Of a stretch of DNA of 64,000 bases, positions 33,920-46,944 are shown in pieces (position 1 is the first letter of the stretch; each line of letters opens with the position of its first letter). Source of the DNA: Antedon mediterranea (taxonomy: Eukaryota; Echinodermata; Crinoidea; Comatulida; Antedonidae); assembly GCF_964355755.1 (NCBI RefSeq), contig NC_092676.1, forward strand, positions 2,896,288 through 2,960,287. Reading direction: 5' to 3'. The translations under genes were made by a program, and so were the position numbers. A model generated the notes under the pieces. The model did no database searches and was not told the origin of the DNA. It saw nothing but the letters and a program-made list of their open reading frames with translations.

Positions 33920-34200
33920 ATAGGTGGTAATCCCCCTGATACAGGGGCTATTGTGTGAACCAGTTCACCGGGGTAACCCCCTACTCTTTTTCAAATAATG
34001 AACTGGGTTCTTTAAAGTACACACATGTTATAACTGTGTACACTGGACCTACGGTTTATAGTCCTTATCCGAGAAGACTTGTTCCACCACCAGAACTAGG
34101 AGCGAGTCGGCCTCGAACCCTTGCCGATGTTGTTGTTGGCTCTTTTAGGTACGGTAAACGGCGCCCCTGCCTTAACCGCTCGGCCATATGACTCGCTCAT
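33920..34200 (-). mobile_element. SINE-1 copy inserted in the transposon, reversed
   Basis: Reads 'GGGGTAACCCCCTACTC', 'GGTTCTTTAAAGTACACACA', 'CCTCGAACCCTTGCCGATG' and 'CTTAACCGCTCGGCCAT', which is the reverse of 24622-24948. It interrupts the transposase-like frame. Confidence 0.8.
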
Positions 34201-34713
34201 ATGGACATTCCAGGCATCAACTTTTTTCATGAGGGAATAGATGAGGTATCTACTGTGGAAAAAGAAATAAAGCTGAGATTCAACCTCGCCCAGACCATCA
34301 AGGGTACATTACAATATCATCGCTTTGTTCCCGTTTCTCTGGCACAGATGCAGGTCTACAAACTTAGTACCCAGATAAACCCTCCGGATGTGGTAGTGAT
34401 TCAAGAATCTTTCAGTGATGAAAATGAAATTGTTGCTGATACACAACCCACCATTATTAGACTTCAGAATTTTGTGTGCTGTAGTTATGATGGTGTCCCA
34501 TGGATTGGTTTGGTGGTGGATGTCTCACTCTCAGAAGAGTTTGGGGATTTTCAAATTAAATTTATGCATCCTCATGGGTCAGCGAAAACCTTTTATTGGC
34601 CCTCCAAAGAAGACTGTTGTTGGATTCCTGAATCAAATGTACATTGTATTATAGCCTCTCCGTTTATAAAATCCTCTTCGACTAGGAATTACAGTATTTC
34701 CCAAAATGAGTAA
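34201..34713 (+). pseudogene. Transposase-like protein, C-terminal part, fragment
   Basis: A 170-codon frame after the SINE. It includes CCSYDGVPWIGLVVDVS, then GDFQIKFMHPHGSAKTFYWP and SKEDCCWIPE. This Trp-rich module follows the HGKS segment in related uncharacterised proteins. It ends at a TAG/TAA-rich stretch before the right TIR. Together with 33483-33896 it is read as one gene broken by a SINE. Confidence 0.6.
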
Positions 34714-35324
34714 AGGCCAGACATAGACAATTGTAACATTATAATAATATTTAGTTTGTAATAAAATTAATTTTGGAATACATCAAATTGACATTGAAGT
34801 AATGCATGGACAGACACCAAAAATACACTAAAAGGAAGAGGTATGTCAACTTCAAATTGTAATTTCATGGAAACAAAGAAAAAAACCCCTCCAATTTTTT
34901 TATATGTTGTAGTTGACACGTAGGGCTACATTTTTCATGATAGTCACCAACAAAACGGGCGTGTTCCACGGGGTCAATTTCAAGGTCAAAATATATGTCA
35001 AAGTTTTATTCAACTTAAAATTAACATAAAACACACACAATTAGTATATTTAGATTCCTTATGGTCTCCCCTTTACAAAAATACCTTTGCTTTTAAAATC
35101 GAACCTATAGTTCCCGAGATACAGCTCTTTGAAACGTGGCGGACGCGCCCTTTTTTGCGTAAAAACCGAAAATTGAAATTGCGATATCTTGAAAACCGTT
35201 GGTCCGATAAAGTTAAAATTTGAAATTTTGGCTTTAATTGCTATGAATCACCTATATACCAAATTTCATCAAAATTGGAAGAGGTAGGGTTTAACTCATT
35301 GGGTGATCTGAGATGGAATGACCC

Positions 35325-38300
35325 CTATGTTAATTTACTGTGTGTTCTAGCCACGAGCAAGAATAGGAAAGGAAGGTTGACCACAATAAAGCAGTAATAA
35401 TGCTGTGTTGTTTTCTGCTCAAATTTTACTGAACATACAACAGAGCCTCTATTAAAAGGATTCACGAGCAAGTGTCCCTTTGATAAGGGTGTCCCAAAAA
35501 TATGGAGGGGTTCTAATTTAGGCCGACTGACACCCCCCCCCCCCCCCGCCTTGAATACCCTATGACAGCTACAATAGAACTCTACCCTTGAGGCACCCCT
35601 AGATACCCATCATTCAGATTTAAATTCTATGCCTGTTTAACACTAATTATTTATTATCTAAACCACTTCAACCACAAAACATATGTTGTTATCTATTTAT
35701 GTATTGTAATGAAAACTCCGGACACTTGGGCCGGCATAAAATGTTTGGCACCTCCAGAAAGCAATTTGAAATAGTACAATTACACTAATAATGAATTCGG
35801 AGAACTGGACAATTCTGATTATTAAGTAATCAGTTCAGTTAATATACATCTTAGTCTAGGTTCTACGGGTAGATGATCAATGATTTGGTTTATTAAAAAA
35901 AAATTGTTGCCACACATGGCATGTCATACAGTTCAAGATACTTAATAATGAATTAATTAATTGATTACTAAAAGGCAACATAAATGAATCATAGATTTTA
36001 TATTAAGTGAAAGCGTTCATAAATGATCAAATACTTCAATGCATTCACTTGTTTTGCTTAAGTCTATTATTCGGGTTAGTAATACAATTGTTACCTTTAG
36101 TAGAATGAAAAGGCTAATTTCGTTTGTTATTAATGAAGCGGTCGCTTCTTACATCAAAGGGAAGAATAAGTTTCCTGTCAACAAATGATAAAAGAAGTTT
36201 AATTTGTGTACTTTAGTTAATTAGGAGTGATGATGATTATTCTCAGAACTGGCTGTTTGTGTATTGGTTGATCTAGAAATCAAAAAGATGCTTAAAGGCT
36301 GCATTGTACGACGAGGCTCGACGAAACGTCTTGACTCATCGTTGCTGTCTGAAAATCCCGACAAGAAGAGTCATCTTGAAATAGCGTAGGACGTAGTTTT
36401 CTCCTGACGAAATTAGTTGGCCTTAAGGCATCAACTACTGATGTGATATGCTGATTTGGTAATTGAGAAAAACCAAAGACCTACTGTAAATCTACCTATA
36501 ATGTTTTAATAGACATTTATAAAGCGCTAAAAGACCAACAAGAATGATTGAAACAGGTGAGATTCTAGAGATGACTTTGAACTGCTTAAGATGACCCTCT
36601 GGCCTAAAAGATTTACATGGACTGACGGATATTGGTGGAGCTACAGTAGTTCCTAACCAATAATTCACTAAAGATTGTACTGAAATGTAGTCATAGACTT
36701 GTGCCAAGTCTCTAGAGTATGTTTGCCGGGTGCCAGGGCTCGCAGAATCCTAAAATATTTGGTTGCCCTTATCATTTTTTTACTTGCCCACTATTTTAAC
36801 TTAATTTTAACGTTTTATACCGCGACTGCACCGCGAAAAAACGTCGGTGAAAAACGCCTATGCTTAATACACTGTGGTGTTTTTTCCGATGGATTTTAAA
36901 GTAGTGAAAACAATTTTTCAAATTTTTTCAATTACACAGTGATGTAGGCCAATCTTTTAAGAACATTTTACAGTAATTTCGGTCACTATGACCTAAGGAA
37001 ATAACGCTCCTACCCTGAAATAAAATGTTATAAAAACTTCAAATCATACTGTACATATATTTTATATATCAATTTTGTTTATACAATTAAAAGGTCATTG
37101 ATACTATGGATTTTTTTTATAAACAATGTTCGTTCCAGATATGAAAAGGTACTACTCTATATGTAAAATAAATATTGAGCTGTCAATTTGCGATAACTAA
37201 ATAAATATGTCATGTTATTTCATTGTGCGCATGCTAAGAAATTTGGATATGTTTCCTCGCTCCTCACCTCAACAAAGCCCAGGCAACGACCGACGACTCA
37301 TAGATTGACCTGAGCTAGCTTGCTCCTAGGTCATCCGTCGTCACAAATTCAAAAGCTTCTTACTAGTGCGTGGGATAATCAATTAGGCCTACACGTTTTG
37401 AGTACAAAATCAAATTATATATAGTATAAATGATTTGACAGAAAATGTGAAATACATCTAAAAATATAAACTGTATATTGAGTATTGTATGGAGAAAAAT
37501 TACCGTATATTTTAAACCAATTGTTATCGACCGAAAATCTGTAAAAGTTTAGAACTGTTAAAATAAATATTAATTTTTTAACGTTTTTTAGAAAATCGGA
37601 AATGTCCCTTTACAAGGCTTCTACTGCCGCGACAAAAGGGAAGAACGTACATACAGTGCATGAAATGGATGGGTGAGGACGGTTTTACCTTCAAATTAAA
37701 AGAATTGTTCTAAAATCTTGGCAAGATAAACTGTTTATCATCAAGTTATTTTTAAATTCATTCATTTTACTTTTATTTCGGAAACGGACGTCCACATTTA
37801 CAAAATCAATTGCAGATAATAATATATAGAAATCATATTAAACAGGATCATGTCAAAATTATTGTACTGCAGTTACTGCAGAAAGTACATTTTTTACTTC
37901 TATTAAACGTAGTTAATTCAGTACTGTACAAGTACAATCAATTTGACATAGAATTAAAATTTTATTTTTATTTATTTATTTGAACTTACACCTTTAAATC
38001 GGTGGCACTCAATCAATGACAATTGGTGTGCTCTTAAGTAAAAGTTACAAATTCACAAACTTATAAATTAAACAAATATGTAAAAAAAAAAAAAAAATTA
38101 TTATTATTATGAATTTTATACGTAGGAATATGCTTTAAATACTACTAAGTAAAAGTATGGTTGTACCTACTGTACAATATTTTTTTTTTGTGGTTAATAT
38201 GATCATAAGAACATCATATCCAAAATTATCCATGAGTTCGACATCAGGAAAAAAATGAAATAAAAAAAAAAAATTCTAATTTCGGACTCTTTCGTAAACT

Positions 38301-38950
38301 TTTAAAAATGTTATCACAACTTATACCCTTTTGAATTTGCTTTAATAAGCGTCTCTAATCAATCATTTCAATGATTTGTTTAAATATGATCTAATATTCA
38401 CAATCAGTATTTGTTTGTGGTAAAAAAAATGACAATATGTCTCCTGACTATTGCTAATCCAAAAAAAACAATTTAAAATATTTGGTTATTTTATTTTTAG
38501 GGCACATCATAATGAAACAACAAATATTTAACAAAAGGTATAGTATAGTTAGGTTGGTTTTGAACAAAAGTAACACATGATTGATAACAAAGACTATTAC
38601 AACATAGTGTAATTTGATAAATTTATGTGGATTTTTTAAGTGTGTTCAATTCCCTAAAGAATAACATTACAACATGTTATGTTATAATAACATACTGGGA
38701 ATTCCCCATATAACTGCAAACGAAAACATTACATAATAAATGTAAAGGAACATTACTTAATTATGTTCTTTCATTATGTTGTTTATTTTTAGTTTTCACT
38801 GTAAATAATTACTATACATTTAAATAATTATATTAAGATTGATTGAATAAAGTTCCTATTTCATTAATAATACTGTATTGTGTACTTTTTGGTTATTTAT
38901 GCATACCATAATTAACATCCAGATTTTCTAATGGAAAGGAAATTTAGTTC
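35325..38950. other. Intergenic, no gene recognised
   Basis: Holds a GTGTCCC repeat fragment (35455-35530), a C15 homopolymer near 35537-35551, a LINE-tail-like piece at 36500-36720 (CATTTATAAAGCGC), and a possible LINE tail at 37960-38045. The rest is AT-rich with only short chance ORFs. Confidence 0.6.
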
Positions 38951-39097
38951 AAGCTCTGTCTACACTATCAAACTTTATGTGACAAAACAATGTGATGTGA
39001 CCATATGGACACTACCATATTTGGGTAAATCAATACCATATTTGGGTGCATCACTTTTTTTTTTTCAAACTAGTTTGATAGTGTAGACAGAGATTTA
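38951..39097 (-). mobile_element. MITE family A copy
   Basis: TIRs AAGCTCTGTCTACACTATCA and TGATAGTGTAGACAGAGA. Two CCATATTTGG units. Confidence 0.8.
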
Positions 39098-39099
39098 GT

Positions 39100-41370
39100 A
39101 TGTGTTAGTTATCTTTAAAAAATCTACTAAGAAGGGAAAGTTTTTGAAATGTTATCAGAAATGTACTGAATGACAGATTCGGGTTAGAGGGTATTTAAGG
39201 TTAGCGGTTAAGAGTGCCTGGTACTCTGATGAAACTTGGTTACAGGGGATAGGGAAATCAAAAGGTTAACATTCTCGCGAGAGAAGGGACTGTTTATCAA
39301 CAAGTAGCCAGTATGGGTCTATTTTTAGCTATCATGAGGAGGCGTTTCTATATGGAAGGTTCAGTTTAAAAGGAATCCAATGCCTCGTTGGCTGTTTTTG
39401 GAGACATAAAAGGGAGAGAGTTAATTCTGCAGATATTAAAGGGACACTCCATGACCTTGCGTTGCCCTTGGCTAAGCCTGACACTGGTTATTAAATTAAT
39501 ATGATAACAAGTTTAATTTATATCATAGGTAGAAGAAGGTTGTTGAATCATAAAAGTAGTAGTGTTAAATCATGGTATACAGTAGCTTGCTTTTAATATG
39601 TCATTTATCTTGTTCCAATTTTCTAAACTAAACTAGTAACTTACAGTACACCTTCCAAATAAAAGATATGCACTTCCTTTGTCCCAAACCAATCTATGCC
39701 CTTGTAACTCCTATTAAGGTTTAATTAACTTTAATCGTTATTCGCAATTAATTATTTAGAGATTGTACTTGATTCAAATTAACTGAGTCACCAACTATAT
39801 TGACCAGAAAAGTCCAATCTGAATGGTAAACTCTAGTCTTAACTCTTCCCTGGTAAAACTAACCAAGCTGGCTAAAAAGTACCTCATAAAACAAGGCAAT
39901 ACTCTGAAAGTCTTTAAAGTTTCAATAAACTAAAATAAAAAGAGACTAACCAGAGAAAATGAGTCCATACTTCTTTCCAATTTGATTGATTCAAAATCAG
40001 AATTAGAAAATGCATCTAGCTATGGAACGGTATAGTAGCATTAATTAGCATGATGGGGCAGTGATAAGCTGTAAACCCCTGCTTCCTAAATGCCAGTGTC
40101 AATCATCCGACCTTGGCTATTGACACTTCTACTTTTTGCCTCATAAAAAAGATTAGTTTCGTAAATGTTGACCACATATTTTACAAATTAAGCTTTCCCT
40201 TCCATAAGCTTAAGATTTTTTATTAAAAATATTTTCATTTTGCTGCTGTACTTCTACCATGCCACCTTCCAGGCTGGTTCTAAAAGCAAATTTATAACTT
40301 CAGTGGGAACTCCCTTTCCTTTGGGATAACATTTTTGTCAAGGCATCTGTTGTTTTTTTTTTCAGTTATACTATCGCAAAAGGTTAAAAAACTTACAAAG
40401 AAAGAACAATATATAATTCAATCATTTTATTTGAAACAAGAGGGAATTTTATCTTGGCATTCTTATTATATCTGTTGAAGTTGACTGCACTTTTAATTGT
40501 CAACCCTTAATTTCCTTACAGACACAAACATAACAACTAAAGCTGACGCAGCCAGTCTTTTTTTTTTCCTCAAAAAGGAGAAAGCCCAAGCATCAGCAAG
40601 CACTATTGAAGGGGAATGAATTTTTGCAATCTGCATTTTTATTAGTATTTTAACGTAGGTCTATAAATAGATTAATAAACATTGCCTCTTTCAATTTGAT
40701 GTATTTTTCTTGTTGTTTTATTGTCTGCCAAGAAAATTGAATTTCCATGGTAAAGTAAACCAATAAAATTACTTGAATCTTGAATTAATGAATGATCGTA
40801 AAAATGTTTTAGGCCGAAAGTTTAAATTTGATTGCTAGAGAGAGAGAGAGCTGGCTTATGCGCTATATAAGAATAAACTATTATTAGCTCTGGCCAGGGA
40901 GATGTAAATTTATTTTACATCTCCCTGCTCTGGCCATGTCGATTATAGGCCTATTTACTGACACTGCTTCTTCTCTGCTGGTTTGAAAAGAGCACAGGAA
41001 AAAGAGGGTTCTTCATACCCTACAAAACCCTCTGGCTACAGGCTTGAAAATTGTATTTCTTTCTCCCGGTTCATGGAAAGTTTATTGACGTTTACCATTC
41101 ACAAATTCTGAAAACAAGTTTCACAATTGTTGTCAAAACATCAAGTTACAAAGTCTAATGTAATTTAATAATGTTAAAACATTACTCATAATTTGTTCAA
41201 GTTTGACATTATATTATGTTAATGAATAAAAAACATGTTTTGTAATATTTGATATAAATAAGGTATTAATAAATAAGGCTGAGCCAAGTCTGAAAACGTG
41301 ATATTATTGTTTTCATGCAATGAGGTAATAGTATTATTTAGGACAACCTGTCATTCATATTGTAAAATAC
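39100..41370. other. Intergenic, no gene recognised
   Basis: Apart from the hairpin at 40895-40927 I see no repeat structure and no coding frame with family resemblance. Confidence 0.5.
40887..40937. repeat. 14-bp hairpin flanked by 10-bp direct repeats
   Basis: CAGGGAGATGTAAA - TTTAT - TTTACATCTCCCTG at 40895-40927. GCTCTGGCCA occurs immediately on both sides (40887-40896 and 40928-40937), like a target-site duplication. Confidence 0.6.
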
Positions 41371-41650
41371 AGTAGAACCGCACTATTATTATTGTATGCT
41401 TATCTATTTTATCACTGATTGTTATCGACTCATTTATTCACCATGTCTTATCCTGAAAACTTGTAGCGTATTTGTAATGTTTGTAGTCTTTAAGATTTGT
41501 AACTGTTTTCATGTTCTTTGTTGTCAGTAGCGCAGTGAGCGTCTTTTTTTAGACGGATGCTTGCGCTTTACAAATTTCCATTATTATTATTATTATCATC
41601 CGCATTACCTAAACAAGCCTTAATAATAGGGGTGTCCCCTGAATACTGTA
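41370..41650 (+). mobile_element. Repeat of GTGTCCCC type split by a (TTA)n-tailed insert
   Basis: TACAGTAGAACCGCACTATT (41370) and CCTTAATAATAGGGGTGTCC (41619) look like two halves of one repeat. Between them a piece ending 'TTGCGCTTTACAAATTTCC' plus (ATT)n resembles a non-LTR 3' end. Confidence 0.4.
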
Positions 41651-41837
41651 GCGCTGATCAAAGAGTTCTATGTATTAGAAGTTTGATACTGTAATCATCA
41701 TCATTTCTTGCGTCAAACAATTTAATATCATAATAATACAATTTTTGAATTGAAACAACAACAAAATGTCTTTTGAATTTTATGGAAAAAATAATTTAGC
41801 TACAGTATACTTTTTTAGGTATTTTAGGTCCTATTTG

Positions 41838-42308
41838 CCTATAGGTCCTATAAGTTAGGTAGTCTATAGGTCCTATAAGTTAGGTAGTCTATAGGTCCTA
41901 TAAGTTAGGTAGTCTATAGGTCCTATAAGTTAGGTAGTCTATAGGTCCTATAAGTTACGTAGTCTATAGGTCCTATAAGTTAGGTAGTCTATAGGTCCTA
42001 TAAGTTAGGTAGTCTATAGGTCCTATAAGTTAGGTGGTCTATAGGTCCTATAAGTTAGGTAGTCTATAGGTCCTATAAGTTAGGTAGTCTATAGGTCCTA
42101 TATAAGTTAGGTAGTCTATAGGTCCTATAAGTTAGGTAGTCTATAGGTCCTATAAGTTAGGTAGTCTATAGGTCCTATATAAGTTAGGTAGTCTATAGGT
42201 CCTATAAGTTAGGTAGTCTATAGGTCCTATAAGTTAGGTAGTCTATAGGTCCTATATAAGTTAGGTAGTCTATAGGTCCTATAAGTTAGGTAGTCTATAG
42301 GTCCTATA
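41838..42308 (+). repeat. 25-bp satellite, about 18 copies
   Basis: Unit contains TATAGGTCCTATAAGTTAGG; some copies have an extra TA (27 bp). TATAGG-T-CCTATA is a near-perfect palindrome in each unit. Confidence 0.95.
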
Positions 42309-42422
42309 AATAGGGTAGTAGTAGCATATTTAATATCAAGCTTTATATTGTACTTTTTCAAGAAGAATCATTTTAATGTTGGTTGATTTTCTGGTAACTA
42401 TTTAATTTTATCCTCCTCTTTA

Positions 42423-43250
42423 GTCCCGTTTCTGCTGCATAAAAATAACTGATTAAATGACGTTTTAACCCCGAATTGAATGGGTGTTTTTAATCGTTAT
42501 GTTTGCGCTGCCATTTAACCGGTTACTAAGGCTGTGTTTATACAACACCCTAAATTTGAACACGTCTTTAATTTTTAGCGTGTTGCCAGGGCCGAGGTCA
42601 ACCCCACAAAAACCTTGCAGTTATACATTAAATCGTAATACCGTGTTGTACCGTAGTTCATAATCCTAAGTTGTATACTCGCATGCATTATGAATTCATT
42701 TGAGTTTATTAAGGATTTTAATAAAGGATGATTTCGTTTGAAATTTAGTTTATTCAGTTATTGATTTTTTTAATCTGATTTTGAAATTGGAAAAAAAAAT
42801 GTTTTAGAATTAGGATAAAACTATGCTATATTTTGCCAAATTATGCCAACATTTTATTATCGTTAATGTTAAGTACTAAATCGATTAAAATATGCCAAAA
42901 AAGCACAATTATCTACTAGATTTGGTCAACATTTTCACAGCCCATACTTTTATTTAACGAGAGGTCAAAACAATTCCCTGACAACACGCCAACAGCAACC
43001 GGGAATCCACAAAATTTTAGGATTCAGCCAAGTAGCCTTTTTTGCAATTAAAATCTCATTACACGGAATCTCTTCGATGTTACACAACACACTTCTCGTA
43101 GGCGTGTTGAATATGCGTGTAATAGCGTGTTGTATAAACGCGCCCTAAAAAATTGTCCTGTTTCTGTTCCCAAGAAATTAAATTTATTTACAAGGTTATT
43201 AAACCAGTTATTTGTTTGCAGCAGAAACAGGACCCTGGTAACTATTTAAC
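42423..43250. mobile_element. Nested TIR elements
   Basis: Inner: GGCTGTGTTTATACAACAC (42532) against GTGTTGTATAAACGCGCC (43126-43143), about 615 bp, no ORF. Outer: GTCCCGTTTCTGCTGC (42423) against GCAGCAGAAACAGGAC (43216-43231). CTGGTAACTATTTAA occurs on both outer sides. Confidence 0.6.
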
Positions 43251-43779
43251 TTGGATCTACAAGTGGAGGTTATAAATCTTCTATTCTGTATATACAGGTT
43301 AACTTTTACAAATGACATACTTATCATCAGGTGTTATTGCATGCACAAAGCAGTTTGCCAAACACCTATTTATTTAGTTAGCAGCAGTGCAGTTAGTGAC
43401 GCTGTGAAATCTATCAACAATTCGTAAATCTTCATCCAAAGATACTAAAGATGTCTATTCTGCTGGGATTACACATCCAGGCTTTCAGATATTAAGTCAC
43501 ATTCCCACTGTTCACTGGATAGTGTAGGATATAAGGATGTATACAAATGATAGGGAACAATGATATCTTTGAAATTCATATTCAGTCGTCCAAACCATAC
43601 CCCCACCCCCAGGGCCTCTACATAGAGTAAATTCCCATTGTTCTTGTTCTACACTTCGCTGTCAGCATATCCGCCCGCAATTGGTCGCAATTTAATTCTT
43701 ACATTTTTAAAGGTTTAAAAAAAAAGTTATTGCAATAGAAATGTTGAAATGTTTAAAAACATTTATATTTTTTTAATTT

Positions 43780-44375
43780 ACACGTGCGTAGCCTGTCACT
43801 TTCGACGTGCTCGTATAACGTAATTTCGAGTTGAAAAGTAAGTCAAGAAAACAGAAATCGGGCAAAAAGAGTGCGCAAAAACATTTAACGCGCTATGCGC
43901 GCGCAAAAATATGCGCACTCATGGCAATGTTGTAAACGCTTAAAATTGCCTGAAATGTATTCTTATTTCATCGAAAATAAATTTTGAACATTTTAAGCGC
44001 GCGTACACATGCGTTACATGCGCTACGCACGTAATTGTATTGCCATATGATGATTTATGCCCTGAAATTTATGAGTACCAAATTTTATTTAATTGTGATT
44101 CATGGTTGTGAATTACAAACGTGATTTCGTTAAATTGTGCGTAGACCGCGTAATTTTTTATTGCGCACCGTGAAAACATAACCACATTGATTCCTGGCCA
44201 TAAGGAATATACTGTGAAAAATTGACCTAGCTAGATTAAACTGATATCAAGATAAGGTCAGAAAGCGATAAAACGCATAGTGATACCGGACCGACAGACA
44301 GACAGACAGACCGACAGACAGACCGACCAACCGACCGACATAGTGAACTATAGAGTCGCTTCCACGCGACTAAAA
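43780..44375 (+). repeat. CpG-rich repeat ending in (GACA)n and CGCTTCCACGCGACTAAAAA
   Basis: GC-richer text with GCGCGC words, then GACAGACAGACAGACC at 44291-44340 and a small hairpin AGTCGC..GCGACT. It looks like the end of a dispersed element; class unknown. Confidence 0.4.
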
Positions 44376-44399
44376 ATTGTAGGGAATGGGACTTAAGGT

Positions 44400-46940
44400 G
44401 ATAAAGTTAGTTAATGTTTTAGAGGGTAATTGTTGTAGAACTAGAAAGTGGGTTAATCTGTCAAACTGCAGATGTAATAATGTAATATCTTCATTTTCTA
44501 TAAAGAGCCCTTCGAATGTATGAGGGACAATTTATGGTAGTTATCTTTGAAATTAAATTATATACACGACAAAGTTAATTTCTGATATCTCTTTTATCAT
44601 TATTCAAATTGGTCTCAAACGTACAATACGATATTATCATTAACTTTAAAGTTAAAAGAAGCCTGCGTCATTTGCAAAGCTAACAGTGTCACTCAGGAAA
44701 GACATTTCGCATATTGTTATTTAAATGGCCCACTACTAAAGACTGTCATCCTACGCAAAAGGACAACTTTTGTTCCAATAATCGTTAAGATAACAAACTA
44801 AATGTCATATTTAGTATAAAGTGTCGATTGTGCAGAGATTTTTGTAAACAACATTATGCCTACAACTGCACTTTTGAAGTACACTTTTATAGGACACACA
44901 ATAAAAAGGAACTTTTTGTAGTGTTTTTTTGTAGTTAGGCCTATTTGCCATATCATCCACTAATGGTTTTTTGGACAAAATAAATGAAATGACGTGAAAA
45001 TCTTATTGGGTCTGTCTACTCTGCTTCTGTTCGTTCTTCTTCTTATTTGTTTGTCTTTATTCATTTCAATATACCTGTTAACACATGGGTTGCAGGTGGG
45101 TAGATGAGCTATTTTGGATTGTGTAGGCGTTAGGCGTATCTATTCCAACCTGTTATTATGGATTAGATTCTTCAATGGACTTTTGATCAATTGTTGTTGT
45201 ATTGATGCTAAAAGCCAAAGTCAAATTTATTTTGAAAAGGCACAAGAGTTGATAAATCACAATTGTGTAGATGTGTTATTTGAAGATGAGCGGTTTCTTT
45301 GAAAAGAAGTAGGTTTTGGAATATAGACTTCATTTGTGCTCACTCAACCGTAACAACTGGGTTTGTTCAACCATAATGATTTACTAAATTTAACCTGTTG
45401 TCATGGTAATGGTAAAACGTCAAAATGGATGACGTATTCTGAAATAAAATAAATAAAGAAGAGCAGGCGCATGTTGTAAACATGTAAAATAAATTTTATA
45501 TCTTTATTTATAGGATTTTTTATGACAATGGCATGAATTCTAAAACTCTTTTTTTTTTTTACATTTTAAATTAATAATATTTTGCAGACAACTACTATAG
45601 TAAACCTAAATTTAATAAATCTTAATAAATTTCTATATATTATGTATTTTATAAGCAATAACATAAACAAAATCATAGTGGCATTGTAGCGTGGTGGTTT
45701 ACATGCTTACTTACCAATCCAAGAGCTCCGGTTCAAATCCAGTGCTATTACTGTACCACTGTTATCTGGATATATCACATTTTGTCTCTTATCTACGCAA
45801 AATTTAATTTGTTACTTTCATCTATATTAATAGTAGGAAGACTTCTGGAATCAGTCCGTCAGTGATTTTACAGTGAAAGCTATATTATTGGAGATAGATT
45901 TTTCATCAACTTGTAATGTAACATATAGTAATTATCATAAATGTATATAATTTCTCAAAACAAACAGATTCTCCCTCAAATTACTAAAATCTCAAATTAG
46001 TTTTTTTCTTAACTTAGCTTTACGAAGAGCTTTAAGTATTATCAGGTAGAGAATCTTACTTTATCCTTGGTATTATGTTTTGTTGTTACAATTTATAACG
46101 AAAAATAAATCTTCTTCATGTCATGAAGGTTTATTGGCAAGGTGACAAGCTTCCATATGGCTCTTATGCCAGATATAAGAATTAATCGATGTTATGACAT
46201 AAAACAGCCTTTAATCAGTGGTGTAATGCAGGGGCAATGTCCCTGGTTTAGCACTGCTTATGCTCTTGGCCCCTTGGGTTCTGAGCGCCTATAGCCATTA
46301 CCCCATTTAAATTTTATGACGTATTACAAACGTCCGTGGTTTAGCACTGCTCCCTCCAACACTGTGTAGTTGCATTGGACTGCTCACGCTCTGGGGCCCA
46401 TGGGTTTAGGTGTGAGCGCTCATCCATTACGCCACCGCTTTAATTTCTATGACCATATCCATATTATAAAGCATGTTAACCACCCATTTTATTCTGCACA
46501 TGCTCAGAAACATGAACTCTTGAGAATTACCTAATTATCCAATCCTGTGCCTTAGTGGAAAACTGGAACTTTCCAGACGGGAGTTCCAAATCGTTTACTT
46601 TAGTGCTGAACTTGTCAATACAACACAGAAACCTAAAGAAACTAATATCCCACCAACGAAAAAAAATAAATGTTATCTGTACTGTAATATTTATGCTACT
46701 TTTGTAATTTATATGGTGGCAAAAAATGTTTGGCCTACTTTTTATCGCACACAATGTAAAGATGATGTTTATATTTTTGTATGCAAACCAGGATATTGTA
46801 CCAGCTGTGAAATGGCACACTTTCAAAAGTTGAATACGATAAGTATAAATAAGAAAAGATGTTTACATTGTGAGAATTTTATGACTTTAATCTTACTCCT
46901 GAAGTTTAGTAACTTTGGGGTTAATACTGTACACGAGAAT
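44400..46940. other. Intergenic, no gene recognised
   Basis: Contains a tRNA-like segment (45684-45757) and repeat fragments with 'GTGGTTTAGCACTGCT' at 46200-46440 that belong to the CAGTGGTGTAAC family. Short ORFs show no family resemblance. Confidence 0.5.
45684..45757 (+). ncRNA. tRNA-like sequence with A and B boxes
   Basis: TAGCGTGGTGG fits the pol III A box and GGTTCAAATCC the B box, 40-45 nt apart. Stems do not pair well enough for a confident tRNA. Probably a SINE head or tRNA pseudogene. Confidence 0.4.
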
Positions 46941-46944
46941 TAAA

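Larger units (their letters stand above)
32793..35324 (+). mobile_element. DNA transposon with about 510-520 bp TIRs, internally deleted
   Basis: The left TIR 32793-33312 and right TIR 34814-35324 are inverted copies over their whole length. They start GGGTCATTCCATCTCAG and end with its complement. Flanks read CTAT on both sides, which fits a 4-bp target duplication. The interior (about 1.5 kb) holds two pieces of a transposase-like protein on the plus strand and a reversed SINE-1 between them. TIRs differ at a few percent of positions by eye, so the insertion is not very recent. Confidence 0.85.

Noticed and set aside
32793-35324. LTR retrotransposon with 0.5 kb LTRs
   Set aside because: The terminal repeats are inverted, not direct, so this is a TIR transposon.
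36492-36899. Short ORFs either side of 36.7 kb
   Set aside because: They overlap a LINE-tail-like repeat and show no recognisable motif.
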